Shown here piece by piece: positions 29,945 through 41,861 of a DNA stretch of 64,000 bases. The notes beneath the pieces are model-generated. The model ran no database searches and had not been told where the DNA came from. It saw nothing but the letters and a program-made list of their open reading frames with translations. This DNA comes from Thiobacillus denitrificans ATCC 25259 (lineage in GTDB: Bacteria > Pseudomonadota > Gammaproteobacteria > Burkholderiales > Thiobacillaceae): positions 248,001 through 312,000 of the forward strand of contig NC_007404.1 of the NCBI RefSeq assembly GCF_000012745.1, read 5' to 3'. The first letter of the stretch is position 1. Every line of letters begins with the position of its first letter. The position numbers and the translations under genes are program-made.

Positions 29945-31372
29945 CTACTGCAGCTTGGCTTTCAGCAGTTCGTTGACCTGTGCGGGATTGGCCTTGCCGC
30001 GGCTCGCCTTCATGACCTGGCCGACCAACGCGTTGAACGCCTTGTCCTTGCCCGCACGGAATTCCTCGACCGACTTTTGATTGGCGGCGAGTACCTCGTC
30101 GACGATCTTCTCGAGTTCACCTGCGTCGGACATCTGCTTGAGCCCGCGTGCCGCGATGATTCCGTCGACGTCGCCGGCGCCTTCCCACAGCCCTTCGAAC
30201 ACCTGCTTGGCGAGCTTGCCGGAGAGCGTGCCGTCCTGAATCCGGGTGATGAGCGTGCCGAGTTGCACGGCCGAAACCGGGCTCTCGCCGATGTCGAGCT
30301 CGGCCTTGTTGAGCGCGGCGGACAGTTCGCCCATGACCCAGTTAGCGGCGAGCTTGGGCTGCCCGGATTGCTGGGCCGCAGCCTCGAAGTAGGCGGCAAG
30401 CGCGCGCGAGCCGGTCAGCACCGAGGCGTCGTAGGCCGAGACGCCGTAGTCTTGCTGGAAGCGCGTCCGCATCGCGGCCGGCAGCTCGGGTAGGGTCGTC
30501 CGCACGGCGTCGATCCACGCCTCGTCGAGCTTCACGGGCAGCAGATCGGGATCGGGGAAGTAGCGGTAGTCGTGCGCCTCTTCCTTGCTGCGCATCATGC
30601 GCGTCTCGCCGGTGTCGGGGTCGAACAGCACCGTGGCCTGCTGGATGCGGCCGCCGTCTTCGAGCGTCTCGATCTGCCAGCGCACTTCGTAGTCGATCGC
30701 CTGCTGCAGGAAGCGGAACGAATTGAGGTTCTTGATCTCGCGCCGGGTGCCGAATTCGGCCTGCCCGAGCGGGCGCACCGAGACGTTGGCGTCGACGCGG
30801 AAGCTGCCTTCCTGCATGTTGCCGTCGCAGATGCCGATCCAGGTCACGAGCGTGTGCAGCGCGCGCGCGTAGGCGACGGCTTCGGCCGACGAACGCATCT
30901 CGGGTTCGGAGACGATCTCCAGCAGCGGCGTGCCGGCGCGGTTGAGATCGATGCCGGTCATGCCGTGGAAGTCCTCGTGCAGCGACTTGCCGGCGTCCTC
31001 CTCCATGTGCGCGCGCGTGAGATGAATCGTCTTCTCGACGCCGTCGACGACGATCGTGAGCGCGCCGCCCTCGACGATGGGCTTGGCGAGCTGGCTGATC
31101 TGGTAGCCCTTGGGAAGATCGGGGTAGAAGTAGTTCTTGCGGTCGAACACGTTGACGCGGTTGAGCGTCGCGCCGATCGCGAGGCCGAACTTGATCGCGC
31201 ATTCGACCGCCGCCTTGTTGAGCACGGGAAGCACGCCGGGCAGTGCGATGTCGACGGCGCTGGCCTGGGTGTTGGGCGCGGCGCCGAAGGCCGTGCTGCT
31301 GGCCGAGAAGATCTTGGACTGGGTGGCGAGCTGGGTATGCACTTCGAGCCCGATGACGGTCTCCCACTTCAT
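29945..31372 (-). CDS. gatB: Asp-tRNA(Asn)/Glu-tRNA(Gln) amidotransferase subunit B
   Basis: 475 residues. Binds mischarged tRNA and activates its acyl group in GatCAB. Opening [18 protein letters not shown], the signature [15 protein letters not shown] and the C-terminal YqeY/helical tail ([36 protein letters not shown]) are all present. Its ATG overlaps the gatA stop. Presence of GatCAB indicates indirect Asn- and/or Gln-tRNA formation. Confidence 0.97.
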   Translation of the reverse strand: MKWETVIGLEVHTQLATQSKIFSASSTAFGAAPNTQASAVDIALPGVLPVLNKAAVECAIKFGLAIGATLNRVNVFDRKNYFYPDLPKGYQISQLAKPIVEGGALTIVVDGVEKTIHLTRAHMEEDAGKSLHEDFHGMTGIDLNRAGTPLLEIVSEPEMRSSAEAVAYARALHTLVTWIGICDGNMQEGSFRVDANVSVRPLGQAEFGTRREIKNLNSFRFLQQAIDYEVRWQIETLEDGGRIQQATVLFDPDTGETRMMRSKEEAHDYRYFPDPDLLPVKLDEAWIDAVRTTLPELPAAMRTRFQQDYGVSAYDASVLTGSRALAAYFEAAAQQSGQPKLAANWVMGELSAALNKAELDIGESPVSAVQLGTLITRIQDGTLSGKLAKQVFEGLWEGAGDVDGIIAARGLKQMSDAGELEKIVDEVLAANQKSVEEFRAGKDKAFNALVGQVMKASRGKANPAQVNELLKAKLQ

Positions 31373-32826
31373 GCGAGCGCCTCCGGTTGGCGCGCGTGCC
31401 AGTCGGTGACGCGCTGGTACTGATGGGCGACGTTCAGCATCTTCGCTTCGGAAAAATAATCGCCGACGAGCTGCAGGCCGATGGGCAGGCCCTGCGAATC
31501 GAAGCCGCAGGGCAGGCTCATGCCGGGCAGGCCCGCGAGGTTGGCCGGAATCGTGTAGAGGTCGTTGAGGTACATCTCGACCGGGTCGTCGGATTTCTCG
31601 CCGAGCTTGAATGCCGTGCCCGGCGCGGTCGGGCCGAGGATGACGTCGCAGGTCTTGAATGCCTCGGCGAAGTCGTGCGCGATCAGGCGGCGAATTTTTT
31701 GCGCCTGCAGGTAGTAGGCGTCGTAGTAGCCGTGGCTCAGCACGTAGGTGCCGATCATGATGCGGCGCTTGACCTCCGCGCCGAAACCCTGCGCACGGGT
31801 CTTGGCGTACATGTCGTTGAGGTCCGCGTACTCGGGGGCGCGGTAGCCGTAGCGCACGCCGTCGAAGCGCGAGAGGTTGGACGACGCCTCGGCGGGCGCG
31901 AGCACGTAGTAGACGGGGATCGCGAGCCGGGAGTTGGCGAGCGAGATCTCGACCGTCGTCGCGCCGAGCTTCTTCAGTTCATTGACCGCGGCGTCGACCG
32001 CAGCGGCGACCTCGTTGTTGAGACCCTCGGCAAAAAATTCGCACGGCAGGCCGACGCGTAGGCCCGTGAGCGGGAGATCGAGGTCGCGCGTGTAGTCTTC
32101 CTTTTCGCGCTCGAGGCTGGTCGAGTCCTTCGGATCGAAGCCCGTTATCACGTTCAAAAGCCGCGCACAGTCTTCGGCCGACGGCGCCATCGGGCCCGCC
32201 TGGTCGAGACTCGAGGCGAAGGCGATCATGCCGTAGCGCGAGACCAGGCCGTAGGTCGGCTTGAGCCCGGTGATGCCGCACAGCGCGGCCGGCTGGCGGA
32301 TCGAGCCGCCGGTGTCGGTGCCGGTCGCGGCGGGTGCCATCCGTGCAGCGACGCAGGCCGCGGCGCCGCCCGACGAGCCGCCGGGCACGTAGCCGGCGTT
32401 CCACGGGTTCTTCACCGCGCCGAAGAACGAGGTTTCGTTCGACGAGCCCATGGCGAACTCGTCCATGTTGGTCTTGCCGAGGCTCGGCATGCCGGCGGCC
32501 TTGCAGCGCTCGATGACGTGGGCGTCGTAGGGCGCGACGAAGTTCGCGAGCATTTTCGAGCCGCAGGTCGTGAGCCAGCCGTCGGTGCAGAAGATGTCCT
32601 TGTGCGCGATCGGCACGCCAGTCAGCGGTCCGGCGGCGCCGCCGGCGATCAGCGCGTCGGCAGCCGCCGCCTCGGCGAGCGTCTTCTCCGGGTCGACCGT
32701 AATGAAGGCGTTGATCGTCGGGTTCAGCGCGGCGATGCGGTCGAGATATTGCTGCGCGAGCTCGCGGCTCGACACCTGTTTCGCCGCGAGTTGTGCAGCG
32801 AGGGCGGAAAGGGAGGGTGCGGGCAT
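31369..32826 (-). CDS. gatA: Asp-tRNA(Asn)/Glu-tRNA(Gln) amidotransferase subunit A
   Basis: 485 residues, amidase-signature enzyme that frees ammonia from glutamine. The Ser-cisSer-Lys triad lies in [13 protein letters not shown] (Lys), PGGSSGGAA (cis-Ser) and [15 protein letters not shown] (nucleophilic Ser). Length normal. 36 bp after gatC, same operon. Confidence 0.97.
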   Translation of the reverse strand: MPAPSLSALAAQLAAKQVSSRELAQQYLDRIAALNPTINAFITVDPEKTLAEAAAADALIAGGAAGPLTGVPIAHKDIFCTDGWLTTCGSKMLANFVAPYDAHVIERCKAAGMPSLGKTNMDEFAMGSSNETSFFGAVKNPWNAGYVPGGSSGGAAACVAARMAPAATGTDTGGSIRQPAALCGITGLKPTYGLVSRYGMIAFASSLDQAGPMAPSAEDCARLLNVITGFDPKDSTSLEREKEDYTRDLDLPLTGLRVGLPCEFFAEGLNNEVAAAVDAAVNELKKLGATTVEISLANSRLAIPVYYVLAPAEASSNLSRFDGVRYGYRAPEYADLNDMYAKTRAQGFGAEVKRRIMIGTYVLSHGYYDAYYLQAQKIRRLIAHDFAEAFKTCDVILGPTAPGTAFKLGEKSDDPVEMYLNDLYTIPANLAGLPGMSLPCGFDSQGLPIGLQLVGDYFSEAKMLNVAHQYQRVTDWHARQPEALA

Positions 32827-32862
32827 GGCGTTACGGATTCGGCACGGCGGAATGGGAGACGC

Positions 32863-34295
<1,433 letters not shown>

Positions 34296-34326
34296 AGAAG
34301 CGCGCCGCTGCTGACCGGGTCGGCTG

Positions 34327-35172
34327 ATGGCGATGCCGGGCCAGCTCATGTTCGCGCGCCGGCTCGGGCCGACGGCGCGCCTGTCGATCTGGCTGCTGCT
34401 GGGTCTCGCCTGTATTGTCATCGACGTCCGCTACCATGCGCTCGAAGGCCTGCGCAGCGGATTTTCCCTGTTGCTCCAGCCCGTGCGTCAAGCCATGCGG
34501 GCACCGGTCGACGTCGCGGTCGAACTCGGCGGCTTCTTCACCCGCCACCGCCTGCTGCAGAAGGAACGCGATGCCCTGCTCGACGAACGCGCACGCCTGC
34601 GCGTCAGCGAAAACCGGGCGAACGAACTGAGCCGTGAAAACCGCGAGCTGCGCGCGCTGCTGCAGTTGCGCAGCCGCCCGGGCCAGCAGCTGGTCCATGC
34701 GGCTCTGCTCTATCGAGGCCACGACTGGTTCGCCCAGCGCATCACGCTCGATCAGGGCGCCGACGCCGGCTTGCGTCGCGGCCTTCCGGTCGTCGACGCC
34801 GTCGGGCTGGTCGGCCAGGTCACGCGGGTCTATCCGCACTCGAGCGACGTCACGCTGGTGAGTAGCCCCGATCACCTCACGCCGGTCTACGTCGAACGCA
34901 CGGGTCAGCGCGGCCTCGCCGCAGGCGGCGGCCGCGGGCGCCTCGAACTGCGCTACATGCCGGTTCACACCGACATCCGCCCGGGCGACCGCCTGCTTAC
35001 GTCCGGCATCGACCGCGTCTATCCGGCCGGCATTCCGGTGGGCCGCATCGTCAGTGTGTCGCGGCTGAAGACGAGCCCCTATTTGAACATCGAGGGCGCA
35101 CCGCTGGCCGGGCTCGATCGCTCGCGCGCGGTGCTCGTCCTCGTCGCCCGACCCCTGGAGCGTGCGCCATGA
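34327..35172 (+). CDS. mreC: Rod shape-determining protein MreC
   Basis: 281 residues. One membrane helix (LSIWLLLGLACIVIDVRY), a periplasmic coiled coil (LLQKERDALLDERARLRVSENRANELSRENRELRALL), then the double beta-barrel domain (GADAGLRRGLPVVDAVGLVGQV; GDRLLTSGIDRVYPAGIPVGRI). Links MreB to PBP2/RodA. Stop overlaps the mreD start (ATGA). Confidence 0.95.
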   Translation: MAMPGQLMFARRLGPTARLSIWLLLGLACIVIDVRYHALEGLRSGFSLLLQPVRQAMRAPVDVAVELGGFFTRHRLLQKERDALLDERARLRVSENRANELSRENRELRALLQLRSRPGQQLVHAALLYRGHDWFAQRITLDQGADAGLRRGLPVVDAVGLVGQVTRVYPHSSDVTLVSSPDHLTPVYVERTGQRGLAAGGGRGRLELRYMPVHTDIRPGDRLLTSGIDRVYPAGIPVGRIVSVSRLKTSPYLNIEGAPLAGLDRSRAVLVLVARPLERAP

Positions 35173-35669
35173 ACGTCGCCGCCGAGACGAGCGGCCGCTG
35201 GCGCCGCATCCTGGGCAGCCTGACGCTCGCCGTGCTGGTCGAGCAGCTGCCGTGGTCGGGCCTCGCCATGGTATTGCGCCCCGACTTCGTGCTGGTCGCG
35301 CTGCTGTTCTGGGTACTGCACCAGCCGCAGCGCGTGGGCTTCGGCATTGCGTTCTTCCTTGGCCTGATCGCGGATTTCCAGGACGGCGCAGCGCTCGGCC
35401 AGCATGGGATCGCCTACGTCGTCGGCGTTTATCTGGTGCTCTACCTGCGTCTGCGGCTGCTGCAGTTCGACCCTTTCCGGCAGGCCGCGCAGCTGTTCCC
35501 GGTGCTTCTGGCGGTACAGCTGGTCGTGCTGCTGGGTGGCTGGCTCGCGGTCAATCCGCCGGCCGGGCTGGCCATCCTGATGCCGGTATTCGGCAGCACG
35601 TTCCTGTGGTATCTGTCTGCCCTCGTTCTGCGGCTGTGGCACGGCAAGGGCGCGCAGGATTCTCACTGA
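35169..35669 (+). CDS. mreD: Rod shape-determining protein MreD
   Basis: 166 residues with five or six membrane helices (LRPDFVLVALLFWVL; FFLGLIADFQDGAALGQHGIAYVV; FPVLLAVQLVVLLGGW; FGSTFLWYLSALVLRL). The GLIADFQDGAALGQHG segment is characteristic. Integral partner of MreC. About 97 bases separate it from mrdA. Confidence 0.93.
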   Translation: MNVAAETSGRWRRILGSLTLAVLVEQLPWSGLAMVLRPDFVLVALLFWVLHQPQRVGFGIAFFLGLIADFQDGAALGQHGIAYVVGVYLVLYLRLRLLQFDPFRQAAQLFPVLLAVQLVVLLGGWLAVNPPAGLAILMPVFGSTFLWYLSALVLRLWHGKGAQDSH

Positions 35670-35765
35670 AGCCGGAGTCACGCTGATGCCTCGCCGTATC
35701 GCCCGGGCTCCGCTGCACTTCGACGCTTGCGTGCGGTGTCGCGCCCGCCCCTCGCGGGAACGGGC

Positions 35766-37658
35766 ATGAGAATCGTCACCCCGCTGAAGAATCTCGACCG
35801 CGAGCTTGCCCGTTTCCGCGGGCGCGTGAAGTTCGGCGCGGCCTTCGCGCTGCTGCTGGCCGGCGTGCTGCTCGCGCGCGCCTTCCACCTCCAGGTCGTC
35901 GCGCATGAGCACTACATCGAGCGTGCCGAAAGCAACCGCATTTCGCTGGTGCCGGCGCCGCCGAACCGCGGCCTGATACTCGACCGCAAGGGCCGCGTGC
36001 TCGCCGAAAACTATTCGGCGTACACGGTCGAGCTGACGCGCGCGGAGGCCGACGACATGGAGGCCACGCTCGCCGAGATCGGCAAGCTGATCGAGATCAC
36101 CCCGGGCCAGCTTCGCCGCTTCCGGCGTCTGCTCGCCGAATCGCACGAGTTCGAGACCGTCCCGCTCAAGAGCAAGCTGACCGACGAGGAGGTCGCGATT
36201 CTTGCCGCCAACCTTTATCGCCTGCCCGGCGCGGAGGTGCGCGCCCGCCTGTTCCGCAATTACCAGGGCGGGCCGGGCATGGCGCACGTCGTCGGGTTCA
36301 TCGGCCGCATCAACGACCGCGACCTCAGGCGTGTGCGCGAGTCGGGGCTCGACAAGGACTACAAGGGCACGGTCCATATCGGGAAAACGGGACTCGAGCA
36401 GAGCTACGAGACGCTGTTGCACGGCCGCGCGGGTTTCGACCGCATGGAGACCGACGCGAGCGGCCGCGCCGTGCGCATGATCTCGCGCATCCCGCCGGTG
36501 CCGGGAAAAGATCTGCGTCTGCATCTCGACGCGTCGCTGCAGGAAGTCGCCGAGCACGCGTTCGGCGACTATCTCGGCGGCCTGGTCGCGCTCGACCCCA
36601 ACACCGGGGGCGTCCTCGCGCTCGTGAGCAAGCCGGGTTTCGATCCCAATCTGTTCGTCGACGGTATCGATCCGGAAACCTGGAAGTCGCTCAACGAGTC
36701 GCCCGAACGGCCGATGGTCAATCGCGCCCTGCGCGGCATCTATCCGCCCGGCTCGACGATCAAGCCGCTGATGGCCCTGGCCGGCCTCGAACTCGGCCTG
36801 CGCGAGCCCGACGACAGCATCGACGACCCGGGGTTTTTCCGCCTACCCAACAGCCAGCACCGTTTCCGCGACTGGAAGCCCGGTGGTCACGGCATCGTCG
36901 ATCTGCGCCGATCGATTTCGCAGTCGTGCGACATCTACTATTACCGTCTCGCGGTCGACATGGGCATCGACCGCATGCACGACTACCTTACGCAATTCGG
37001 CCTCGGCCAGAAGACCGGCATCGACCTGCAGGGCGAGTCGTCGGGGCTGTTGCCGTCGCGCGCGTGGAAGCAGCGGCGCTGGAAGCAGCCCTGGTACCCG
37101 GGCGAGACCGTGATCGCCGGCATCGGCCAGGGCTATCACCTGACCACGCCGCTGCAGCTCGCGACGATGACGGCCATGCTTGCCAACGGCGGCAAGCGCA
37201 TCCAGCCCCGGCTGGTCGACGCCGTACGCGACCCGCATACGCGGGCCTGGCAGACGCAGGCGCCGGTCATGCTCGGTGAGGTGGCGATCGACCCGGAGAA
37301 TCTCGCGGTCGTGCGCCAGGGCATGATGGACGTCACCCGCCCGGGTGGTACCGCGGCGGCGTCGGCGGCCGGCGCCGCGTATGGCATCGCCGGCAAGACC
37401 GGCACCGCGCAGGTCGTCGGCATCAAGCAGGGGGCGCGCTACGACGCGACGCGGCTCGCCCGCGAGCACCGCGACCACGCACTCTTCGTCGCCTACGCGC
37501 CGGCCGAGAACCCCGTTATCGCGGTCGCCGTGATGGTCGAGAACGGCGGTTCGGGCAGCGGCACCGCAGCGCCGATCGCGCGCGCCGTGTTCGACTACTA
37601 CCTGACCGGGAAACGACCCGGCACCATGAAGCTGGAGACCGACGATGCAGCGGACTAG
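35766..37658 (+). CDS. mrdA: Penicillin-binding protein 2, elongation transpeptidase
   Basis: 630 residues. N-terminal membrane anchor (FALLLAGVLLARAFHLQVV), pedestal domain with RGLILDRKGRVLA, and a transpeptidase domain with nucleophile S330 and K333 in YPPGSTIKP, SCD at 387-389 as second motif, and K544-T-G in IAGKTGTAQ. Crosslinks lateral-wall peptidoglycan together with RodA. ATG at 35766 chosen over 35727 because it leaves a normal short cytoplasmic tail. Overlaps rodA by 14 bases. Confidence 0.96.
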   Translation: MRIVTPLKNLDRELARFRGRVKFGAAFALLLAGVLLARAFHLQVVAHEHYIERAESNRISLVPAPPNRGLILDRKGRVLAENYSAYTVELTRAEADDMEATLAEIGKLIEITPGQLRRFRRLLAESHEFETVPLKSKLTDEEVAILAANLYRLPGAEVRARLFRNYQGGPGMAHVVGFIGRINDRDLRRVRESGLDKDYKGTVHIGKTGLEQSYETLLHGRAGFDRMETDASGRAVRMISRIPPVPGKDLRLHLDASLQEVAEHAFGDYLGGLVALDPNTGGVLALVSKPGFDPNLFVDGIDPETWKSLNESPERPMVNRALRGIYPPGSTIKPLMALAGLELGLREPDDSIDDPGFFRLPNSQHRFRDWKPGGHGIVDLRRSISQSCDIYYYRLAVDMGIDRMHDYLTQFGLGQKTGIDLQGESSGLLPSRAWKQRRWKQPWYPGETVIAGIGQGYHLTTPLQLATMTAMLANGGKRIQPRLVDAVRDPHTRAWQTQAPVMLGEVAIDPENLAVVRQGMMDVTRPGGTAAASAAGAAYGIAGKTGTAQVVGIKQGARYDATRLAREHRDHALFVAYAPAENPVIAVAVMVENGGSGSGTAAPIARAVFDYYLTGKRPGTMKLETDDAAD

Positions 37659-38745
37659 GCACTGGATCCTGCGCCGGCTGAGCCACCTCGACCTCATTCT
37701 GCTCGCGCTCGTGCTGCTGCTGCTCGGGATCAGCGTCGCGGTCGTCGCGAGCGCGTCGGGGCAGAGCCCGGCGCGCATCAGCGGTCACCTCGTCAACGTC
37801 GGGCTCGCGCTGTCGCTCATGATCGTCATGGCCAACATCCCGCCGCACCTCCTGTCCAAGGTCGGGCCGGTCCTCTATGTCGCCGGCGTCGTGCTGCTCG
37901 TTGCAGTCGCCGTGTTCGGCGAAATACGCAACGGTTCGCGGCGCTGGCTCAATCTCGGCGTCATGGCGTTCCAGCCGTCCGAACTGCTGAAACTCGCGGT
38001 GCCGCTCATGCTCGCCTGGTATTTCCAGCGCAACGAGTCAGGGCTGCGCGGCAAGCATTTTCTCATCGGCGGTGCGCTGCTTGCCGTGCCTTTCGTGCTG
38101 ATCCTGCGCCAGCCCGACCTTGGCACGGCGCTGATGATCGGCGCATCGGGCTTCTATCTGCTGTTCTTCGCCGGACTTCCGTGGAAGATCATCCTCGGCG
38201 GCGGCGTGCTCGCCGGCGCGAGCCTCCCAGTCCTCTGGGGGTTTTTGCACGACTACCAGCGGGAACGCGTCCTCACACTGCTCGACCCTGCGTCGGACCC
38301 GCTCGGCGCCGGCTATCACATCATCCAGTCGACGATCGCGATCGGCTCGGGCGGCCTTTTCGGCAAAGGCTGGAGCCAGGGCACGCAAAGCCAGCTCGAC
38401 TTCATCCCCGAACGTACGACCGATTTCGTCTTCGCCGTATTCGGTGAGGAGTTCGGCTATGTCGGCACGATCCTCCTCGTCGCGCTCTACCTTTCCATCG
38501 TCGCGCGCGGGCTCGTCATCGCGGCGCGAGCGCCGACGCTCTTCGGCCGGCTCATGGCCGCCACCCTGAGCCTCAATCTGTTCACCTACGTGTTCGTCAA
38601 CATGGGCATGGTCTCGGGCATCCTGCCCGTGGTCGGCGTGCCGCTGCCACTGATGAGCTACGGCGGCACCGCGCTCGTCACGCTGCTCCTGGGCATGGGC
38701 ATCCTGATGAGCGTGGCGACCCATCGCCAGCTCAATAAAACCTGA
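37645..38745 (+). CDS. rodA: Peptidoglycan glycosyltransferase RodA
   Basis: 366-residue SEDS polymerase, about ten membrane helices. Characteristic GSRRWLNLGVMAFQPSELLKL, RQPDLGTALM, and the late loop WSQGTQSQLDFIPERTTDFVFAVFGEEFGYVG, ending with GVPLPLMSYGGTALVT. Polymerises lipid II for the elongasome with PBP2. Confidence 0.96.
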   Translation: MQRTRHWILRRLSHLDLILLALVLLLLGISVAVVASASGQSPARISGHLVNVGLALSLMIVMANIPPHLLSKVGPVLYVAGVVLLVAVAVFGEIRNGSRRWLNLGVMAFQPSELLKLAVPLMLAWYFQRNESGLRGKHFLIGGALLAVPFVLILRQPDLGTALMIGASGFYLLFFAGLPWKIILGGGVLAGASLPVLWGFLHDYQRERVLTLLDPASDPLGAGYHIIQSTIAIGSGGLFGKGWSQGTQSQLDFIPERTTDFVFAVFGEEFGYVGTILLVALYLSIVARGLVIAARAPTLFGRLMAATLSLNLFTYVFVNMGMVSGILPVVGVPLPLMSYGGTALVTLLLGMGILMSVATHRQLNKT

Positions 38746-38762
38746 CGGGATAAAATACCGCC

Positions 38763-39623
38763 ATGAAAATCCTCCTGATGTCGGGCGCCGCCGCATTGGC
38801 GCTCACGCTCGCAGGCTGCGGCACCACGCCGCCCGCCAGGCAGACGCCGCCTGTGCAGACACCTACCGAGCAGGCACCGAACAAGACCTCGAAAGCCGGG
38901 GGCTATTACCTCGACGACGGTCCCGAGGCCAACCCGCCGCCCGATCTCGACGCCGTGCCGGATGCCGTGCCGCGCGCCGAGCCCCTGCACCGTTTCGCCA
39001 ACCGCACCTATACCGCGCTCGGTGCGACCTATACGCCGATGGCTCAGCGCCGCGCCTATCGCGAGGAAGGCGTGGCGTCCTGGTACGGGCGCCGCTTCCA
39101 TGGCAAGAAGACCGCGTCCGGCGAGCCTTACGACATGTACGCGATGACCGCCGCGCATCCGACGCTGCCGATCCCGAGCTACGCCCGAGTGACCTCGCTC
39201 GCCAACGGCAAGTCGGTCGTCGTGCGCATCAACGACCGCGGGCCCTTCCACAGCAAGCGAGTGATCGACCTCTCGTATACCGCCGCGCACAAGCTCGGTT
39301 ACGTCAAGCAAGGCAGCGCGCGCGTGCGGGTGGAGAGCCTCGATACTGAAAGCGAGGAAGGCGACGCCCCAGGCGAGGCGCTGCTCGCCCAAGGCATCTA
39401 TCTTCAGGTCGGGGCGTTTTCGCGTGCCGATAACGCGCTCGCGCTCCTCAACCGCCTGCAGCGCGAACTCCAGCTCGACGCGGGCCTCGGCCGCGTCGTG
39501 CTTAAGCGCTCGCTGCACCATGTGCAACTCGGGCCTTATCCGAGCGACGCCGCCGCGAAGGCCGACCGCGCGCGGGTTAGGGAACGTCTCGACCTTTCGG
39601 CAGTCCTCGTCAGACGCGAATGA
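38763..39623 (+). CDS. rlpA: RlpA-family lipoprotein with SPOR domain
   Basis: 286 residues. Lipobox LTLAGC (Cys19), Pro/Thr-rich linker, double-psi barrel (EEGVASWYGRRFHGKKTASGEPYDMYAMTAAHPTLPIPSYARV... in pieces; RINDRGPFHSKRVIDLS) with the acidic catalytic residues kept, and a C-terminal SPOR domain (about 212-286, IYLQVGAFSRADNALALLNRL). RlpA is a lytic transglycosylase acting on denuded glycans at the septum. Overlaps the next gene as ATGA. Confidence 0.93.
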   Translation: MKILLMSGAAALALTLAGCGTTPPARQTPPVQTPTEQAPNKTSKAGGYYLDDGPEANPPPDLDAVPDAVPRAEPLHRFANRTYTALGATYTPMAQRRAYREEGVASWYGRRFHGKKTASGEPYDMYAMTAAHPTLPIPSYARVTSLANGKSVVVRINDRGPFHSKRVIDLSYTAAHKLGYVKQGSARVRVESLDTESEEGDAPGEALLAQGIYLQVGAFSRADNALALLNRLQRELQLDAGLGRVVLKRSLHHVQLGPYPSDAAAKADRARVRERLDLSAVLVRRE

Positions 39624-40753
39624 TTTTGAAGCCCCCGATGAAATTCCTGTGGTTGACGCTCGCCTGGCTGCTATCCGCTTCGGCAATCGCCGCGCCGACC
39701 GGTATTGCGGCCCGCGCGTGGGTCATCGTCGATCAGACGAGCGGGCGAGAACTCGCCTCGCATCAGCCCGACCTGCCGCTCGCGCCCGCGTCGCTGACGC
39801 AGTTGATGACGGTCTACGTCTTGCTGGGTGACATCCGCCGCAACGCGCTGCGTCTCGACGCGGAAGTCCGCGTCCCGGACGCCGCCGCCGAGGCCGACGG
39901 CGCGCGCGTGTTTCTCAAGCCCGGCGAGCGCGTGCGCGTCGACACGTTGCTGCGCGCGATACTCGTGCAGTCGGCGAGCGATGCGACCGTGACGCTGGCG
40001 ACGGCGACCGACGGCAGCGAGGCCGCGTTCGTCGAGCGCATGAATCGCGAAGCTGCGCGGCTCGGCATGAAGCGCACGCACTTTGCCAACGCCACGGGTC
40101 TCGCCCAGCCGGGGCACGTTTCCAGCGCGCGCGACCTTGCTGTGCTCGGACGCGCACTGCTCCGCGAGCATCCCGCGCAGCAGGCCTTGTTTGCGCAGAA
40201 AGAGTTCACGCTAGACGGCCTGACCTACTACAACGCCAACCGCCTGCTCTGGCGCGACGGCACCGTGACCGGGCTGAAAGTCGGCCGCAATCCCGAGTCC
40301 GGCTATTCGGCCGTGGCGTCGGCGCAGCGGGGCGAGCAGCGCCGCGTCGCCGTCGTGCTCGGCGCGCGCTCGGATGCCCAGCGCACGCAGGACGCGCTGC
40401 GCCTGCTCAACTACGGCTTCGAGAAATTCGATAGCGTGCTGCTTTATCGTGCGCGCCAGCCGGTCAAGGTGGTCCGGCTCTATCGCGGCACCCGCCAGTC
40501 GGTGGGCATCGGTTTCGAACAGGATTTCCATCTGCTCGCACCGCGTGGCAGCCTGCCGCGCGTGAAGGCCGAGATCGTGACCCAGCGCCCGATCGTCGCA
40601 CCGATCCACAAGGGCCAGCGCATCGGACTGCTGCGCCTGACGCTTGACGGCAAGCCGCTCGGCAACCGTCCGCTGGTCGCACTGCACGACGTCGCCGTTG
40701 CCGGCATCTTCGGGCGCGGCTGGGATTCGCTGCGTCTGCTCTTCGACCAATGA
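39620..40753 (+). CDS. PBP5/6-like protein with degenerate active-site motifs
   Basis: 377 residues with signal peptide (MKFLWLTLAWLLSASAIAAP from residue 7), a peptidase S11 domain and the C-terminal PBP5 beta domain plus amphipathic anchor ([15 protein letters not shown]). By position it is dacA/dacC. But each penicillin-binding motif is altered: SxxK reads S58-L-T-Q61, SxN reads S118-A-S120, and KTG reads K220-V-G222. The nucleophilic serine remains but its general-base lysine is Gln. It may be an inactive binder of D-Ala ends or a scaffold rather than a carboxypeptidase (inference). ATG at 39638 is an alternative start. Confidence 0.85.
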   Translation: MILKPPMKFLWLTLAWLLSASAIAAPTGIAARAWVIVDQTSGRELASHQPDLPLAPASLTQLMTVYVLLGDIRRNALRLDAEVRVPDAAAEADGARVFLKPGERVRVDTLLRAILVQSASDATVTLATATDGSEAAFVERMNREAARLGMKRTHFANATGLAQPGHVSSARDLAVLGRALLREHPAQQALFAQKEFTLDGLTYYNANRLLWRDGTVTGLKVGRNPESGYSAVASAQRGEQRRVAVVLGARSDAQRTQDALRLLNYGFEKFDSVLLYRARQPVKVVRLYRGTRQSVGIGFEQDFHLLAPRGSLPRVKAEIVTQRPIVAPIHKGQRIGLLRLTLDGKPLGNRPLVALHDVAVAGIFGRGWDSLRLLFDQ

Positions 40754-41598
40754 GCGTCTATCTAAACGGCCGCTTCCAGCCGCTGGCCGAGGCGACGATC
40801 CCCGTGCTCGACCGCGGCTTCGTTTTCGGCGACGGTGTCTACGAACTGGTGCCGGTGTATTCGCGCAAGCCCTTCCGGCTCGACGCGCATCTGACGCGCC
40901 TGCAGCACAGCCTCGACGGCATCCGTCTGAGCAACCCGCACACCCCGACGCAGTGGCGGGACCTGATCCAGCATCTGATCGCCGAGCAGGACTTCGACGA
41001 CCAATCGGTCTACATCCAGGTGACGCGGGGAACCGCGCCGCGCGACCATGCCTTCCCCGTGGGCGTGCCGCCGACCGTGTTCATGTTCGCGCAGGCCCTC
41101 GTCACCGCGACACCTGCGCAGAAGGCGGTGGGGGTCTGCGCGGTCAGCGCGGTCGACAACCGCTGGCTGCGCTGCGACATCAAGGCGATTTCGCTGTTGC
41201 CGAACATCCTTCTACGCCAGCAGGCGACCGATGCCGGCTGCGCGGAAACCGTGATGTTCCGCGACGGTTTTCTGACCGAGGGCGCGGCGAGCAATATCTT
41301 CGTCGTGAAAGACGGCGTGCTGCTGACGCCGCCCTCGTCGAACCTGATGCTCACCGGGGTGACCCACGACGTCGTGCTCGAACTCGCCGCGACGCTCGGC
41401 GTGCCGGTCGAGATTCGCGCGATCGCCGAAGCCGAGGTGCGCCGCGCCGACGAGCTGTGGATGACATCGTCGACCAAGGAAATCATGCCGATCGTGATGC
41501 TCGACGGCGCGCCGGTCGGCGGCGGGGCGCCCGGGCCGCTGGCGCAGAAATTCGACGCCGCCTACGCCGCGTTCAAACGCGAGGTCATGCGCGCATGA
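40750..41598 (+). CDS. dat: D-amino-acid (D-alanine) aminotransferase
   Basis: 282 residues, fold-IV PLP enzyme. PLP lysine K145 in [16 protein letters not shown]; phosphate-cup residues in [23 protein letters not shown] opening typical for D-amino-acid transaminases. Makes D-glutamate/D-alanine from keto acids for peptidoglycan. Overlaps neighbours on both sides by four bases in the dac-dat-ybeD-lipB series. Confidence 0.9.
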   Translation: MSVYLNGRFQPLAEATIPVLDRGFVFGDGVYELVPVYSRKPFRLDAHLTRLQHSLDGIRLSNPHTPTQWRDLIQHLIAEQDFDDQSVYIQVTRGTAPRDHAFPVGVPPTVFMFAQALVTATPAQKAVGVCAVSAVDNRWLRCDIKAISLLPNILLRQQATDAGCAETVMFRDGFLTEGAASNIFVVKDGVLLTPPSSNLMLTGVTHDVVLELAATLGVPVEIRAIAEAEVRRADELWMTSSTKEIMPIVMLDGAPVGGGAPGPLAQKFDAAYAAFKREVMRA

Positions 41599-41861
41599 GC
41601 GAAGAAGAGACCCTGCTTCGCTTCCCGACCGACTTCCCGATCAAGATCATGGGCGAGCGGCGCGACGATTTCGCCCAGGTCATGGTCGAACTCGTGCGTC
41701 GTCATGCGCCCGACTTCCGCCCCGAAACGGTCGAGATGCGCGCGTCCAGAAGCGGCAATTACCTCTCGGTCACCTGCGTCGTACGCGCCACCTCGAAGGC
41801 GCAGCTCGACGCCCTGTACCGCGAGATCACCGCCCACCCCTGGGTCAAGATGGCGCTGTGA
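41595..41861 (+). CDS. ybeD: YbeD/DUF493 family protein
   Basis: 88 residues with the ACT-like DUF493 fold: [56 protein letters not shown]. Usually found before lipB as here; suspected regulatory role in lipoate metabolism or PII-like sensing, unproven. Its stop overlaps the GTG of lipB. Confidence 0.9.
   Translation: MSEEETLLRFPTDFPIKIMGERRDDFAQVMVELVRRHAPDFRPETVEMRASRSGNYLSVTCVVRATSKAQLDALYREITAHPWVKMAL

Noticed and set aside
35162-35686. Alternative frame over mreD
   Set aside because: Arg/Ala-rich without membrane helices; the mreD frame shows the expected helices.
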